A DNA stretch of 64,000 nt, taken from positions 7,018,001-7,082,000 of the forward strand of contig JAMPIT010000437.1 in assembly GCA_026261815.1 (NCBI GenBank), given 5' to 3'. Every line of letters starts with the position of its first letter. Within the stretch, counting starts at the first letter, position 1. The notes beneath the pieces were generated by a model. The model was not told where the DNA came from. It saw only the letters and a program-made list of their open reading frames with translations, and did not search any database. A program made the translations under genes and the position numbers. This document shows positions 52,701-64,000 of this stretch, in pieces. Source of the stretch: Monarcha castaneiventris obscurior (lineage: Eukaryota; Chordata; Aves; Passeriformes; Monarchidae).

Positions 52701-55700
52701 TACCAGAGCATCATCTGCCAGTGCAGCAAGCTGTGGGAGCTCTGTTCTGGGCAAACTCAGGGCTAACCCAGACCATCAATTAAAAGTGTTTTGAAGTCCT
52801 CAAATGAACAGCTCTGTCAGCAGATCTGTGATTGCTGGTGAGGAGAGCGCCAGTGAGGAGCAGTATCTGTGACACACAGCAGGTCTCAGGAGACCTTGGA
52901 AAGGAAAACTTTCACTTGGAGAGTCTGGGATAACTCGTAGACTTGCTGAGTTTTTCCCAGATGGCACCTCCCTGCTGATGGCAGTGGATGCACTCATGGC
53001 TGCTGTTTCCAAGTGTAAAGGCCATTCCTAAGGGTAGCTGTACTGCCTGTGACCACAGCTTCACTTTGTTCTCTCAGATCTCATAGGCAGGAGCAGAACC
53101 CTGTTTGCAGTAAGGATGTTTTTGTTTGGAGAGCTTCTGAAGGGGACTTTTACCTTGAGTGGTTAAAGTTTATATTTATGTGAGTAAGCACATATAGAGT
53201 ATCTATATCTGTGAATGAAAAGTTGTGGTGTAGGAGAATTTAAGCATTTCCCGACGATATTTTTACAATTTAGCCCAGTAAAACTGTGCACATTTCCCAG
53301 CAGCAGCAGTGGAACTGATTAGCTGTTGATTTTTAGCTTTGCCATTTATGCTTGAATTGAGCATAGGATGGTGAGCAGACACCTTGCACTAATGGAGTCT
53401 TAATAGTTTGCTGGTTTAGGTAGAACTGTGAAAATTAGACTAGATTAACACAGGCTAATGCTGCTGTCAAAACAGTTATGAATTTGAATTTTGGTGGTTT
53501 AGCTTTGCTTGTTTAACATGGGACTGTGCCAGAAATGCAAGGGGTGAGGTCTTACCTAGCAATAGGAACAACATAAAAATGCTTTGGGGATGTAGCAAGC
53601 AGTTTGAATGTTATTTTGCAAGTAGTGAATCATCCTAATGAGCCTTGTAGAAAGTTTTACTTTTCCTTTTTCTGCAAAGGGAAATGTTGACTGGAAAGTA
53701 ATTTTATAAAAATTTTTTTCTTTTTCATAACTCATCTGATGAAGTTAATATTTTGCATGTGCCCAAGAACAAATGAACTGAATCACTTATAGTTTGCAAA
53801 GTCCTGCTGCTGCAATTCACTATTATTTAGAGGCTTCAGGAAGAAATAATTTGATTTAAGGACTCAGGCCTCCACTTCCAAGTCAATATAAATTTGTCCA
53901 TTGCTTTCAGTGAGAGCAGGATCAAGCCCAGATTCCTAAGATGTCTTTCTAAGGTTTCAAAATTAGTTGTAGACTCGCTAGTCAACATCCTCATTCAATT
54001 TTCACGTTTGCATTCCCTTTCACACACACACAGCCACATCCATATGTGCAGGAAGTCCCGTTTGGGGGTCCTGTCTGGAGTCTCCTTATGCCCCTATTAT
54101 TAGTGCAGTCAGTTGGTAACTTGTCTAAATCTGATCTGGACACATCCACTCCTTCTCTTCCCCTGTGCAGCGTTGGTTTGCATTACAGTACTGTCTCTTC
54201 CAGCTGCTGCTCTCAGTCAATTCAGCAGCAGTGCATTTCTCCCCGTCACTCAGTGATGCCTTGTGAGGGGCAGTAAATTTACTCTACTGACCACTCGCCC
54301 AAAATAACAGCGTCAGTTGAGCCTCTGCTCTAAGGTGTCTGCTGCTTCGCTTTGCCTGTTGTCCTGGCCTCCCAACACAGCACTTACAACCTCTGAATGC
54401 TTTGTTTTGGTGGCCCCAGGGTTTAACTGGGGCTCTCAGGAGGCACCAGAAAGGTGCTGCTCCACTGGAAGGGAAACAATGTCGTGTGGACTTTGCCCAT
54501 CAAGCTGTCACTCTTTGAAAAGATTATAAACTGGCTCATTGTGTTATGGCTCAGTCTCAGAACTGAGTAAAGCCTTTTTTTGCCTTCTGCTCACAGAGCA
54601 TCTTGGAAGGACATCCTTGATCAAGAGACAGCTTTGGATGAAGTTTAGTGAAAAAAGCTTGAAAGTTCATGTTTTTCAGTGCCTTTAGCGTTAGAGTAAT
54701 TTGTAATCAAATATGCTCCACATGCAAGTAGATTTCACTCCACTCCTCATTCCTATAGTTACTTATTCCTCTCTAAAATTCTGCACTCATTTGAAACTAC
54801 CTTCAGACAGCACATGATGCGTGGTGGCTTTGGGGTCAACTTCTGCCCTCATTTAGTGTGGGCTCCATTGCCTTCTAAAGTCACACTCATCTACTTTTAT
54901 TATTTCTACCCCCATGCTTTCTCAGCCATGCTGGCCCTTGCACAGGCACAGAAAATACAATGCAGGGACAATTTCTTACTAAACTTAACAGCTATGTGTC
55001 TCAGCACACACAAGCCAAGATTTAAAAATATGAGTAGTGATTTGGGTGTTTTCAACTGACATTATTAAGGGATCTCTCTGACAGTCACCAAAAGAGATTA
55101 GTTAATATGGTCATCTGTTGTATGGAGGGATTTCAGTCAGTGACCTTAGAATTCCATCCCACTCTTATGTACTGGGTCTGGACCCTGAGAAACTGTCTTC
55201 GGAGTGGTAAGGAAGTACTTTTTAATTCCTAGTCAGAGGGAGTAGGTGTTAGGTGGAAGTGTACCAGCTTTACACGGTCACCTTCAAAAGGGGAATTTTA
55301 AATCCTCATGGTGTTTCCCAGGGCTGTTATGAAGCTTTGTGTGTCATTCTTTAAAATAACAAGTGGGATGCTGCCATATTGGCGTGTCTGGCAGAAGGAG
55401 TCCCGTGCTGATGGGACACTGTTGTGTGCTTTTCTGCCGACACAAATGGCGTGAAGCCTGAGGAGGTGAAAAGGAAATTCCTTTCCCTGCACACAGGAGG
55501 CTGGTGCTCCTAAGTATGTGAAGTCCTTAGATGACAGCAGATGACTGCTAATAGGATACTCCCTCTTTCATCCCTGGATCACTGGTTCAGATGCAGGTCA
55601 GGCCGGCAGCATGAAGCCTCTCCTACTTGGCTGCTGTCTGGCCTGGGAGATGAGCTGCGGTGCGAGTCTGAATTTTGAACTCAGGCAACTGTATCACTGC

Positions 55701-58700
55701 TATTTCTCTAAGGGGATTGCAAGTGCTGTAAGCTTCGTGTCAGTGGCACAAGGCAGGGAAGATCAGCGGGTCTCAGGCATGTCCCAGCAGCCGCTGTGAG
55801 CTGGTGCCAGGTTCCCTCTGGTGGCTGCGGCGCTGCGTGAGCACAGCCCTGCCAGAGCCTTCACTGCCTCCAAACCTGGCTGAACACACGCTGGGTTTTC
55901 ATCCTCTCTGAAGAACCTCTCTCCCATTTAGGAGGTGGTCAGTACTTTCGGCTTGGTTATGCTGGCCACCATCAAATTTCTGGCAAATAATTGAAAATTC
56001 CCTGTGATGCGTTGCCATGTGTGCCATCAGCTCAGAGATACTCCGTTTCCTTGTTCCCTAGAGCAGAAGAGGTGTTAGAGATTGCATCTGTGGAGTTTCA
56101 CCCCTTTATCAAACACAGAACTGTAATACAAGCTGGGAAAGAAGCCTGGACCTCAGTGAGGGATCATTATGAAAATGGTCTGATTTGAGGAATTAGTAAT
56201 GGATTAATGCATTCTCTAAAAATGTCATGCTTTCAATATGAGAAATTGTCCTTGCTTTTGTGTCTGTGTTGAGCTGATGAGAGAGGTCATGCTGCTGGAA
56301 GTCACTGACAGTGGGTGTTGGCACCTCAGGGCTGACTGGTGCAGCAGGTGAGCCAAGAGTTGATGCTGCTCTCAAGAGTTGGTCTTTCCAGGTCAAGTTA
56401 AAATATATTTTGGTACTTGTTTTATCATTTGGGTTTCTCAGTCTGCTACAGCCTGCTGGGGAAATAGAGAGCTCAGTTTTCTGAATCTGGCTTCTGTCAT
56501 CCTCACCTCTGTCCCAAACATACATTTGAGATTTCAGGCATTCCCAGGGTGCAGTGGTTGCTGCCAGTGCTCGTTTAGGATCAAGTGACTCATTAAGCAT
56601 CTGCATGTACTAGGGGGGAAATTGTGAGCCAGCTTTGGCCACTGCTAACATATCTCTTTTTTTGGTTGAACCTTATTCTGTCAGTGACTGGTACATCAGA
56701 ATACAGTGGATTCCACATCTCCAGGTGGGAGAAGGATCCCGAAAATCCCATCATTGCCTTGGAAATTCTTGCAATTGAATCTTGTGAAATTTATGAAACG
56801 TACATGCTTGGTCTTAATTTTTGCATTTGTCCTAGGAAGAACAGAACAAGATTTTAACTCACTTTAACTTGTCACTATGCGATAATTATAGTAATAATTA
56901 TATTTTTTCATGGAGCTAGAGATACAAACACTAGCCATTTAGTTCCCAACACACCCTCCTGCTTCTCTTGGGGTCCACATATTTCTGGGCAAGCATTTTA
57001 GCTGATGTTTCTTGGTCAAGGCTCATATTTAAGAAAAGAAGTCATTCCAACACTGAAGAAGAATGTACACAAACACTCTGGAAGGCTTGATCTTCAAAGG
57101 AAAGCTTTAGTACCTAATAGTGCTTTTGAAACAGGTAGTTACACTGGTTAAGGAGTGGAGTTAGCAAAGGAGGGACATTGTTGGTGTTACTGTACTTGCT
57201 GTAGCTATTTGAGACTATGGATGAGACACGGAAATACTTCCAGCCATGGACATCTTTATGGGAGGAAAGACCACAGGTTCAAGATGGATGGGAGCCACAG
57301 CATGTTTCAGCCAGGTCTGTGATCTGGAAAATGCTGTTTTTATTTGTGCTTTGCAATTTGGATATGTGCGGTGCGACCTGGTCTCTGTGCTTTATAGCAT
57401 TTCAAGATCCTGGGTGAAAGGCACAGCAATATTGCATCCTGATTTTGTTCAAAAGAGGCAGAATTTTGTTAGCTGCAGAATGCAATGTCACTGCTTAGAG
57501 AGAGACCAAACCAACTGTATCTATGATTGGGGATGACGTTAAGTGGAAATCTTGGTCCTCAGAACACTCTCTTGCAGAATGGTGAGATTTCAGTTTAGAT
57601 CAGGATTTCACAAATATTTCTAGCCAGAAAAAAACCACTTGCTGATGCCAGGCAAGCACTGTTCATAGTGTCACAATTTTGGAACCTTGGTTGGTGGGGC
57701 AATCTCCTAACATTCCCCATCTTGTTTTCCAGATCTAGAGACAAGCAGTGATCTCAACAGTGATGACTTTGAATATGAGGATGAAGCAAAACTTATTATA
57801 TTTCCTGATCACTATGAAATCTCATTACCCAACATAGAAGAGCTACCAGCACTGGTCAGTGAGTGTGTGGAAGTGGTCATAGGAATTGTCTCCTGTTTCT
57901 GTTTTTATCAGGATGGTGCCTTGTTTTCTTATATGCAGTGCTTGTTTGGACATACAGATCTTTCTTAATGAGCTATAATAGAGTGTCAGTCATTTTTAAA
58001 AGTCATCTTTGTCTTTGTTTCTTGTGTTTCCTTCTATCTCCTGTATTCCTTCCCTTATTACGGTGCCAGCTTGTCCTAGGAAAACTCACATAGTACATGT
58101 GCTTACTCTCGTGCTAAAGCAATGACGACAGTCTAAAAGATTAGATGCATGTTTGAGTATATAAATAGTGCTACTGATAAGCAGTTCTGTATGTGGTTAG
58201 CAATAGGCTGAATGCCAAGTTCTGCCCAGTCACTGAGTCGTGTAAGGCTTTGACTGACATCCACTTGTCTTCCAGGTGACGATAGCTTGTGATGCCCTCC
58301 TCAGTGCAAAATCACCCTACAGGAAGCAGGAACCCGACTCCTGGGAAGAAGAGCTGCAGGCATCTAAACATGCCAAAGCACTTGTACAGTTAGACAATGG
58401 TGTTAGAATTCCCCCCAGGTGAGGGCAATAAGGTTTGTTCCTTGTAGGCTCTCTAATTCAGTCCAGGGTAACTGAACTAAAGGCAGAAACTCAGCCCACG
58501 ATTCCCTTGCGTGGCTCTGGGCTGGGTGTGAGGGTTGGTTTGACCTGCTGTGATGGGAAATACAGGACTGGCTCCTGCCTTACGTATTCCTGCTGTTCCT
58601 CCCTGTTTTGTCTGGCAGTGGCTGGAAGTGCTCCAAGTGTGACCTGCGGGAGAACCTGTGGCTGAACCTGACAGATGGCTCTGTGCTGTGTGGGAAGTGG

Positions 58701-61700
58701 TTCTTCGATGGCAGCGGGGGCAACGGGCACGCCGTGGAGCACTACAAGGAGACAGGGTATCCCCTGGCAGTGAAGCTGGGAACCATCACTCCTGATGGAG
58801 CAGGTCAGCCACGGGGCATGTTCTGAGATGAGGAACCTTCTGTGCATGAGACTGACAGGGTGTGTCTGTTTCCAACTGTGCTCTTGCTTCTAGTGCAAGC
58901 GTTTGGGAGTGTGATACGGAAAGGAAACCCTGTGAGTCTGTGAATGTTGATCAGGGTTGGGGGGAATGACACACACTCCATTCTGAGAAAGCCCATACCT
59001 GTTTTATCTGCTCATTTTATATTTTGTATAAGTATTTTTTGGGTGTTTTTAGAATATTAGGCTTACAACAGAAAAGTGGTATTAGTTTGACCCAACAGAA
59101 TCTGGAGAAACAATATTTTTTAGTTCTGCTACATTTCCTAGGGCAAATGGTTCAACTTTCTGTAACAAAGAAACAACAACAGGGTAATGAGCTTTTAAAT
59201 TTAGAAGTCTGTTTGCAACAGCAGGTATGGGTTTTTTAATCACAGTGGAAACTGCTCTTTTTCCTTGTTGAACAAAATGTTGCTGAAACAGTCTAATGAG
59301 CACTCATCTTTGTGGGGCTGCTGTGATGCTCATTTGTAAAATGTGTGATGATCTTGAGAGGGGTAAAAAGCTGTAGCTGTGCCCTTGTTTGCATATTCTC
59401 CAAGTGTGATGTTCTGCAGCGTTGCTGCGGAGGGGATTATGGTGTGTGAGGATTAGATGGAATAAAAACATGAGGAGCTGAAAAAGTCATAAGCAAAGAG
59501 ATCTTTTGTTGCAGCTGCCTGGAGAAGTAAAAATGGAAGATCACATAGCATGATTATATTTTGGCTTTAGTGCTTATGACTACAGAGATGAAAAATTGCT
59601 GTTTAGAGCAGCCCCTTTCTTTAACAAGCATCAGTTGAGAGCTTTTCTAAGTCCTATTCAGTGTTGAAGAAAGGCGACTGTAGTTAGATTCAACCAGCTG
59701 TGCCACAGAAACACTTAGCAAAGCCATTTCTTTCTCTCCCAGATGGAATGTTATTTCCTTGCATGAGCCTGGTCTTGGATGATTTCTATCCAAATCTCTC
59801 AGTTTTTGAAGGTGTTTAGGATTTGCCCAGCTGTAGGTTTCCACTGCATCTACAAAACAAACAGGATATTCTGTAGGGGTTTTTTTCAGAATTTTTTCTT
59901 TTCTTTCCCATCTTTAGCAGCAATACTTGTTTCCTTATGGCTTCTGTCCTTGTGACTCCCACTGATCAGCTGCTTCCTCTCTTATGTGGCCTTTGGGATA
60001 ACAAAGGACAGGCTGTCATCCTTCCCTCTGAATGAGAGGCACCAGCTGTTCTCCACAGACCTTTGTTCTTCTGGATGATGTTTACTTGGTTTCCCTATAG
60101 AAAAGTCTTCCCTCCCCCAGCCTTCCTTGTTCCTTTGCAGCAATTATTCTGTCTCTGATCTATATTGGTACTCATAACCCCTCGATAGGGCTGGGTGATA
60201 GATGGGCTTCAGGAAAGAGGCTCTGTGGCTGATGGTGACACAAAATCTGTCTGTTTTCTGCTTCCCTGGGTTAGAGGTGAAGAGGTGATGGTAGAGGAGT
60301 AATAAACACTAGTCCCTGTCCTGACATAATTTATTCCTTTTTCACACCAGGAGGAAGGAGAAGGAGGTGGTGCCAGTATTCCACTGACACTCAGGCTCCG
60401 TGTACACAGAGGAGAGCTCTTTGTCTTGCCCTGAGGTGTCTGTGCTGTGTACATTATGAAACATTTCTGGGCATTACTCCCCTGGGATCAGGGCAGAAAT
60501 CGAACCAAACTTCTCTTCCACTCTTGTGCTTTGGACAGGATGCACCAGAGAGTCAGAAACGTTGTTGGCCTCAGTAGGCTGAGCACTGGGCAGACTGTGC
60601 TACCTGCTGCCTCTTTTGACATTTATTTCAAGTCACTGTGAGGTTGTGTGTTTGGGAATAGATTGAGGCGTGGAATGGGGCATTGGCAGTGGGAAACCCC
60701 ATCCATGTGACTGATGCTTGAAGGAGCTGCTTTGTGGATGCTAATCTTAGCAATTGTCAGATACTTCTGGGGGAATCCCGAGGCAGTTGTTTCTTTAGGG
60801 ACAGTGTTACCACTGCCTGTTATCCTCTAAGTAGGAAGGAGAGATGTTTACACAGCCAGAACAGGTGTAAATCTTGAGCCATGGAAGAAAATGAAGTCAA
60901 GTAGCATTGACATTTCTCTTTTCATAAAATACTATGAATCATAATGATTGTTATCAGGAAAAAGGTTCTCACCCAGGGGATGGTTGGGCACTGGAAAAAT
61001 CTCCCCAGGGAAGTGGTCACAGCACCAACCCTGAGTTCAAGATGTGCTTGGACAACGCTCTCAGGCCCATGGTGGGATTCTTTGTGTGTCCTGCACAGGG
61101 CCAGGAGCTGGACTGGATGATACTGATGGGTCCCTTCCAACTCAGCATATTCTATGATTTTGTTCTCTGTTTAATAATATTCTGTGTTGTCTGTCTCAGA
61201 TTTATCTTGGTGGGTTTTTCCCCCACTTCCACTTCCCCCTTTCTCACTCTAATGACACCAGGTCCTTGTGTGTCACATTTGCTGACTTGTCTACATTCCT
61301 CATCTACCAGAGTCTGTATGACAGCACTGCAGACCTGTGTTTGGCTGCTCTTATCTTGTGTCTTTAATTTTTGAAACAAGTGAATTCTTTCTCCCATGAA
61401 CTCAAGCAGCAGAAAGTATTGAAGTATGGCACGAGCAGAACATTAGTCTCGTGTTCCATTTCTGCTGCTCTGGGTCAGTAGTCCCAGATGATTTGCTCTC
61501 TGCAGTTGTCAGAGCAGAGGGAAAACAATATCAAAACTTCCATCCTGAAAGCAGTCACCCAAGCTCAGTTGCTGTGTAATCTCACTCCATCAGGTGTTTG
61601 AACTTCTGGGGATCTTCTGGCTGTGCTGTGACCTCACCAGAATACTATGGGAATGTTGTGATGCCGTGTGTCTGGATGAACAGTCATGTCTTCTGGGTGC

Positions 61701-63372
61701 ATTTGCTACCACACAGAGGAATTCCAGCAGATGGGCAGCTACAGCCACGCACATGCCAGAAAGGTCATGGGCACCAATGTTAGTGGGGCATCTGATGGCT
61801 GATCAGCAGCTGGCAGCACAGCTCAAAGCACTGCTCCCTGCTCTAAGAGGTTTTTCATAGGGCTGGTCAACGTTAAAAGTTAGTGTTTGAGTTCTTGGCT
61901 AACCTCCACTGTGTTGTTTCGGTGTGGGTTTGGTACTAGCAAACTTCAAGGAGAATGCCTTTTGTTAAAGGGAATGGGCTGAGTCAGAGCCAGGGTCTGC
62001 AGCTGCCAGGAGAGGCCAGGGTAAGGACCTCTCAGAAGTGATATTTGTGCTGTGAACAGCTTTTATCAGTGTTCCTGCTATCTCCTCCTGAGTTTGTTTC
62101 TGTTCCTTTCTCCTGGCTAAGCTTTCTCTGTCAGCCTAGACCTGGTCTTATGGAGCAAGGTCACTGTGAGAAACTGCTGGGCATGAGGGAAACTTGCCTG
62201 AGAGAAATGCAGGGAGACTGGCACAGGGGTTCTGGATTTTGGTATGAGGAGACACCAAAGCAGTCATTTACTACAGAGGCAGAGACCTGAGCAGAGAAAA
62301 GATGTAAGACCTGTTCAAGTCTTGCAAGGGCATGGCTTATCACTTCTATCCCTTTATGATGCCTGCAGCTTTATTGTTATTTGTTCAAGTAGGTGAAACC
62401 TGCTCTGAACTCAGTGTCATTATAGGACTTGCTAGCTAAACTCTAAAAAAGAACATTTTTGCTCTCAATTTTTTGTCCTTCTGTTGGATTTATTAAACTT
62501 GGTTTCATCTTGAAAATATGATCATTAGACATACTTCTTCCCTTCACAGTCTGACCTTTGCCCTGCCAGAATGTTTATGGGCTTTTACTTAAGGCCATAA
62601 GGGCCTATCATAGAGAGCTGAAATCTAGATCTTCCAAACAATACAGCAAGACATCTCACTCAGAAAATCAGCCTTTCTCCCTAACCACAAGGTTAGATTA
62701 ATCTTGGAAGTCCAATCCAATGGTCTGTGATCCAAAAAACCCCTCTTTATTCTAATAAAGAACTCTGTTCTCCCTGCATCTCTGTGTGAAAAGGGCACAA
62801 GTGGATTTCTTAAACTGTACTAAAAATTAAAATACTGTTGGCAATAGTGAGTTGGTCTGATACACTCACAGCTTTAATGTGTCTGTATCTAGTAGCTCTA
62901 CAAAAATTCATAATCTCTTTTTGCCACGTTCAAAATGTGGACTGGCCACATACCTGAGAACTTTGCATACCCCTTCCTTGCTTTCCCTACAAATTTCTTA
63001 TTTTGGGGAGGGGAAATACTATGATCCCTATAAATGTTTTTGTGTTTTGATACTGTGGAGGCATATAATTTCTTTTGAGGAGAGTGCTTGAGGTGTAAAG
63101 ATACTGGCTGAGCTATGTAGGTGTCTGTGCACTTCTCTGCTGGCCAGAACCAAACTTGGAGAATATGAACAAGGCATTTTGTAAAGGCAGCCCTGCACTG
63201 AGAATGCAGTGTTGGTAAACAAAGAGAAGGGATCACATTTGATACTGGGGCTCATTGGTTTCTCTCTGCTTTTGTAGATGTCTATTCCTTTGATGAAGAG
63301 GAGCCGGTTTTAGATCCACATATAGCAAAACATTTGGCACACTTTGGAATTGATATGCTGCAGATGCAAGTG
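34759..63372 (+). CDS. USP13: Ubiquitin carboxyl-terminal hydrolase 13 (isopeptidase T-3), 5' part, cut by window end
   Basis: This is a deubiquitinase of the USP5/USP13 pair. Visible exons: 34759-34911, 44445-44570, 48622-48682, 57733-57854, 58276-58418, 58619-58803 and 63278-63372. The last donor is ambiguous: GTAGGA gives 63372, GTGGTA gives 63369, and both keep phase 0. About 294 codons are seen. The start is [19 protein letters not shown]; a second in-frame ATG (34798) begins [10 protein letters not shown]. Blocks match the family: [20 protein letters not shown] (exon 1), [20 protein letters not shown] (exon 2), [16 protein letters not shown] (exon 4), and the ZnF-UBP domain [20 protein letters not shown] (exon 6) with its later Cys (SVLCGKW) and His residues (NGHAVEH). 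Exon 7 gives [13 protein letters not shown]. The catalytic Cys/His domain and UBA domains should lie to the right. Introns 1 and 3 are each about 9 kb. Confidence 0.96.
34912..44444 (+). other. USP13: USP13 intron 1
   Basis: The first 350 bp belong to the CpG island. Apart from a CR1 fragment near 38547-38850, I recognise nothing else. A plus-strand frame of 126 codons at 35777-36157 shows no conserved pattern and is probably chance. Confidence 0.6.
38547..38850 (-). repeat. CR1 LINE 3' fragment (minus orientation) in USP13 intron 1
   Basis: It begins with the inverted CR1 3' end (CACAGAGTGTGCTGGGTTGG, then ATCATTGAGTCCAACTC). It continues with CTTGGGGCTGTGATTGC and CCTGGGGAGCCTGTTCCAGT and later CCTGTCACTGGTCATGAG, the usual order of an inverted CR1 C-terminal/3' UTR segment. 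The left boundary is clear, the right boundary is approximate. Confidence 0.85.
44571..48621 (+). other. USP13: USP13 intron 2, nothing recognised
   Basis: A 4 kb intron with short homopolymer runs (T at about 46067-46079, A at about 47752-47764) and no recognised gene or repeat family. Confidence 0.55.
48683..57732 (+). other. USP13: USP13 intron 3
   Basis: A 9 kb intron. A CR1 fragment lies at 50549-51265 and a short CA run near 54023. I recognise nothing else. Confidence 0.55.
50549..51265 (-). repeat. CR1 LINE 3' fragment (minus orientation) in USP13 intron 3
   Basis: The longest CR1 piece in the window, about 700 bp. The left edge is the inverted 3' end (CACAGAATGGTTGGGGTTGG, AAGGGACCTCTGGAGATC). 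Minus-strand frames hold decayed ORF2 RT C-terminal blocks: [20 protein letters not shown], then [19 protein letters not shown], and [20 protein letters not shown]. Frame changes break the coding sequence and the 5' part is missing, as usual for 5'-truncated LINE insertions. Confidence 0.93.
58804..63277 (+). other. USP13: USP13 intron 6
   Basis: A 4.5 kb intron with one CR1 tail at about 60950-61165. I see no other recognised element. Confidence 0.55.
60950..61165 (+). repeat. CR1 LINE 3' fragment (plus orientation) in USP13 intron 6
   Basis: CACTGGAAAAATCTCCCCAG and GGAAGTGGTCACAGCACCAA, then TTCAAGATGTGCTTGGACAA and GATGGGTCCCTTCCAACTCA followed by ATATTCTATGATTTT, follow the end of a CR1 ORF2 and its 3' tail. 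It is strongly 5'-truncated. Confidence 0.9.
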
Positions 63373-64000
63373 GTAGGAAATCCATCTTTTATTTAGCTTG
63401 TTGCTCACTTGTTTGTTAACTTGGGGGTGGGAGAGAAACAGAAGCATGACACCTGCAGCTTATTTGTGGTTCCTTCAGGCTGTTATGGCAGTATTCAATT
63501 TTGTAAAGTTCAGCCAGCTAATTTGATGTTTATTGTCTGAGTTCTGAGTAAATCATTGCTCTCAAATCCAGAAATTGCCTTCTGAAAGAGGTATCTTGTG
63601 GTCTTTGGTTTGCATTTTTCACTTTTCCTGTGTCATGTACCATTTGTCTTCAAGATGAGATGAATGTCTTCTCATTCAATTTGAGAAGAATGTCTAGAAT
63701 ATTTAATTACAGTGAGTGAAGGGAAGCCTATTGCATATGTAAACAGATACAAAACTTTTGCTTTCATAAGCAAAATAAGCTAAACAATGGATAAGCTAAA
63801 AAGGGGCTGAACGTTCTTTAGGTAAATTTCAGTTTAGGTTTTGTCAATAAATACATTAGAAAATGAGAAAAATACATTCTCTCAAGTCTAGAAAACATCA
63901 TGGTCTAAGGTGTGATATGCTAGAAAAGGACTGGGGGAAAAAAGGGTGTGTCTGTATTAGTAAAGAAGTACTTTTAATGACTTGTGTCTTAGTGGATGTT
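63373..64000 (+). other. USP13: start of USP13 intron 7, nothing recognised
   Basis: AT-rich intron sequence up to the window end. The next USP13 exon lies outside the window. Confidence 0.6.

Noticed and set aside
62690..62735. Possible CR1 tail (CTTGGAAGTCCAATCCAATG, GTCTGTGATCC)
   Set aside because: About 40 bases of weak similarity without neighbouring CR1 sequence.

Overview
The window looks like a piece of a bird chromosome. It has compact vertebrate introns with GT-AG junctions, CpG-island promoters, several truncated CR1 LINEs (the typical avian LINE) and a nested pair of endogenous retroviruses. The amount of nested ERV suggests a songbird, but that is inference. Four protein genes lie in the order ACTL6A(+), MRPL47(-), NDUFB5(+), USP13(+), the order known from mammals (human 3q26.33). 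Exons were placed by reading conserved protein blocks and checking that splice phases close.

Layout: 1-1290 is upstream DNA with CR1 fragments. 1300-2120 is the ACTL6A CpG island with three inverted CCAAT boxes. ACTL6A has 14 coding exons from 1698 to 9907 (429 aa). 9908-12494 is the gap between the convergent ACTL6A and MRPL47 3' ends. MRPL47 has 7 coding exons on the minus strand from 27920 down to 12495 (244 aa). A GC-rich 200 bp gap (27921-28121) is the shared bidirectional promoter of MRPL47 and NDUFB5, two nuclear genes for mitochondrial proteins. NDUFB5 has 6 exons from 28122 to 32301 (195 aa). USP13 begins at 34759 and runs off the right edge; 7 exons (about 294 codons) are visible, up to the zinc-finger UBP region. 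The catalytic domain lies beyond the window.

The accessory region is MRPL47 intron 2 (14956-26987), which is almost entirely retroviral. A gammaretrovirus-like provirus on the plus strand (LTRs 15281-15752 and 26126-26597) has lost its primer-binding site, gag, protease, most of RT and integrase, and keeps a piece of RNase H and a broken env. Two copies of a second family are inserted in it: a solo LTR (16337-17033, 5 bp target duplication) inside the RNase H piece, and a whole env-less provirus on the minus strand (18384-24503) inside env. The second provirus has a lysine-tRNA-type primer site, a hydrophobic leader frame before gag, damaged protease and RT, and an RNase H-integrase frame with all its catalytic residues. 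A 50 bp minisatellite sits between the RNase H and env remnants of the outer element.

The most interesting signals are the hydrophobic multi-span frame ahead of gag, the conflicting LTR divergences (the nested element looks older than its host) with a conversion-like tract shared by the solo LTR and one nested LTR, and the U3 repeat copy-number variation. The duplicated YY1-like promoter block and a MEF2-like element in the USP13 promoter are also worth a look. I saw no wholly new defence or metabolic system.
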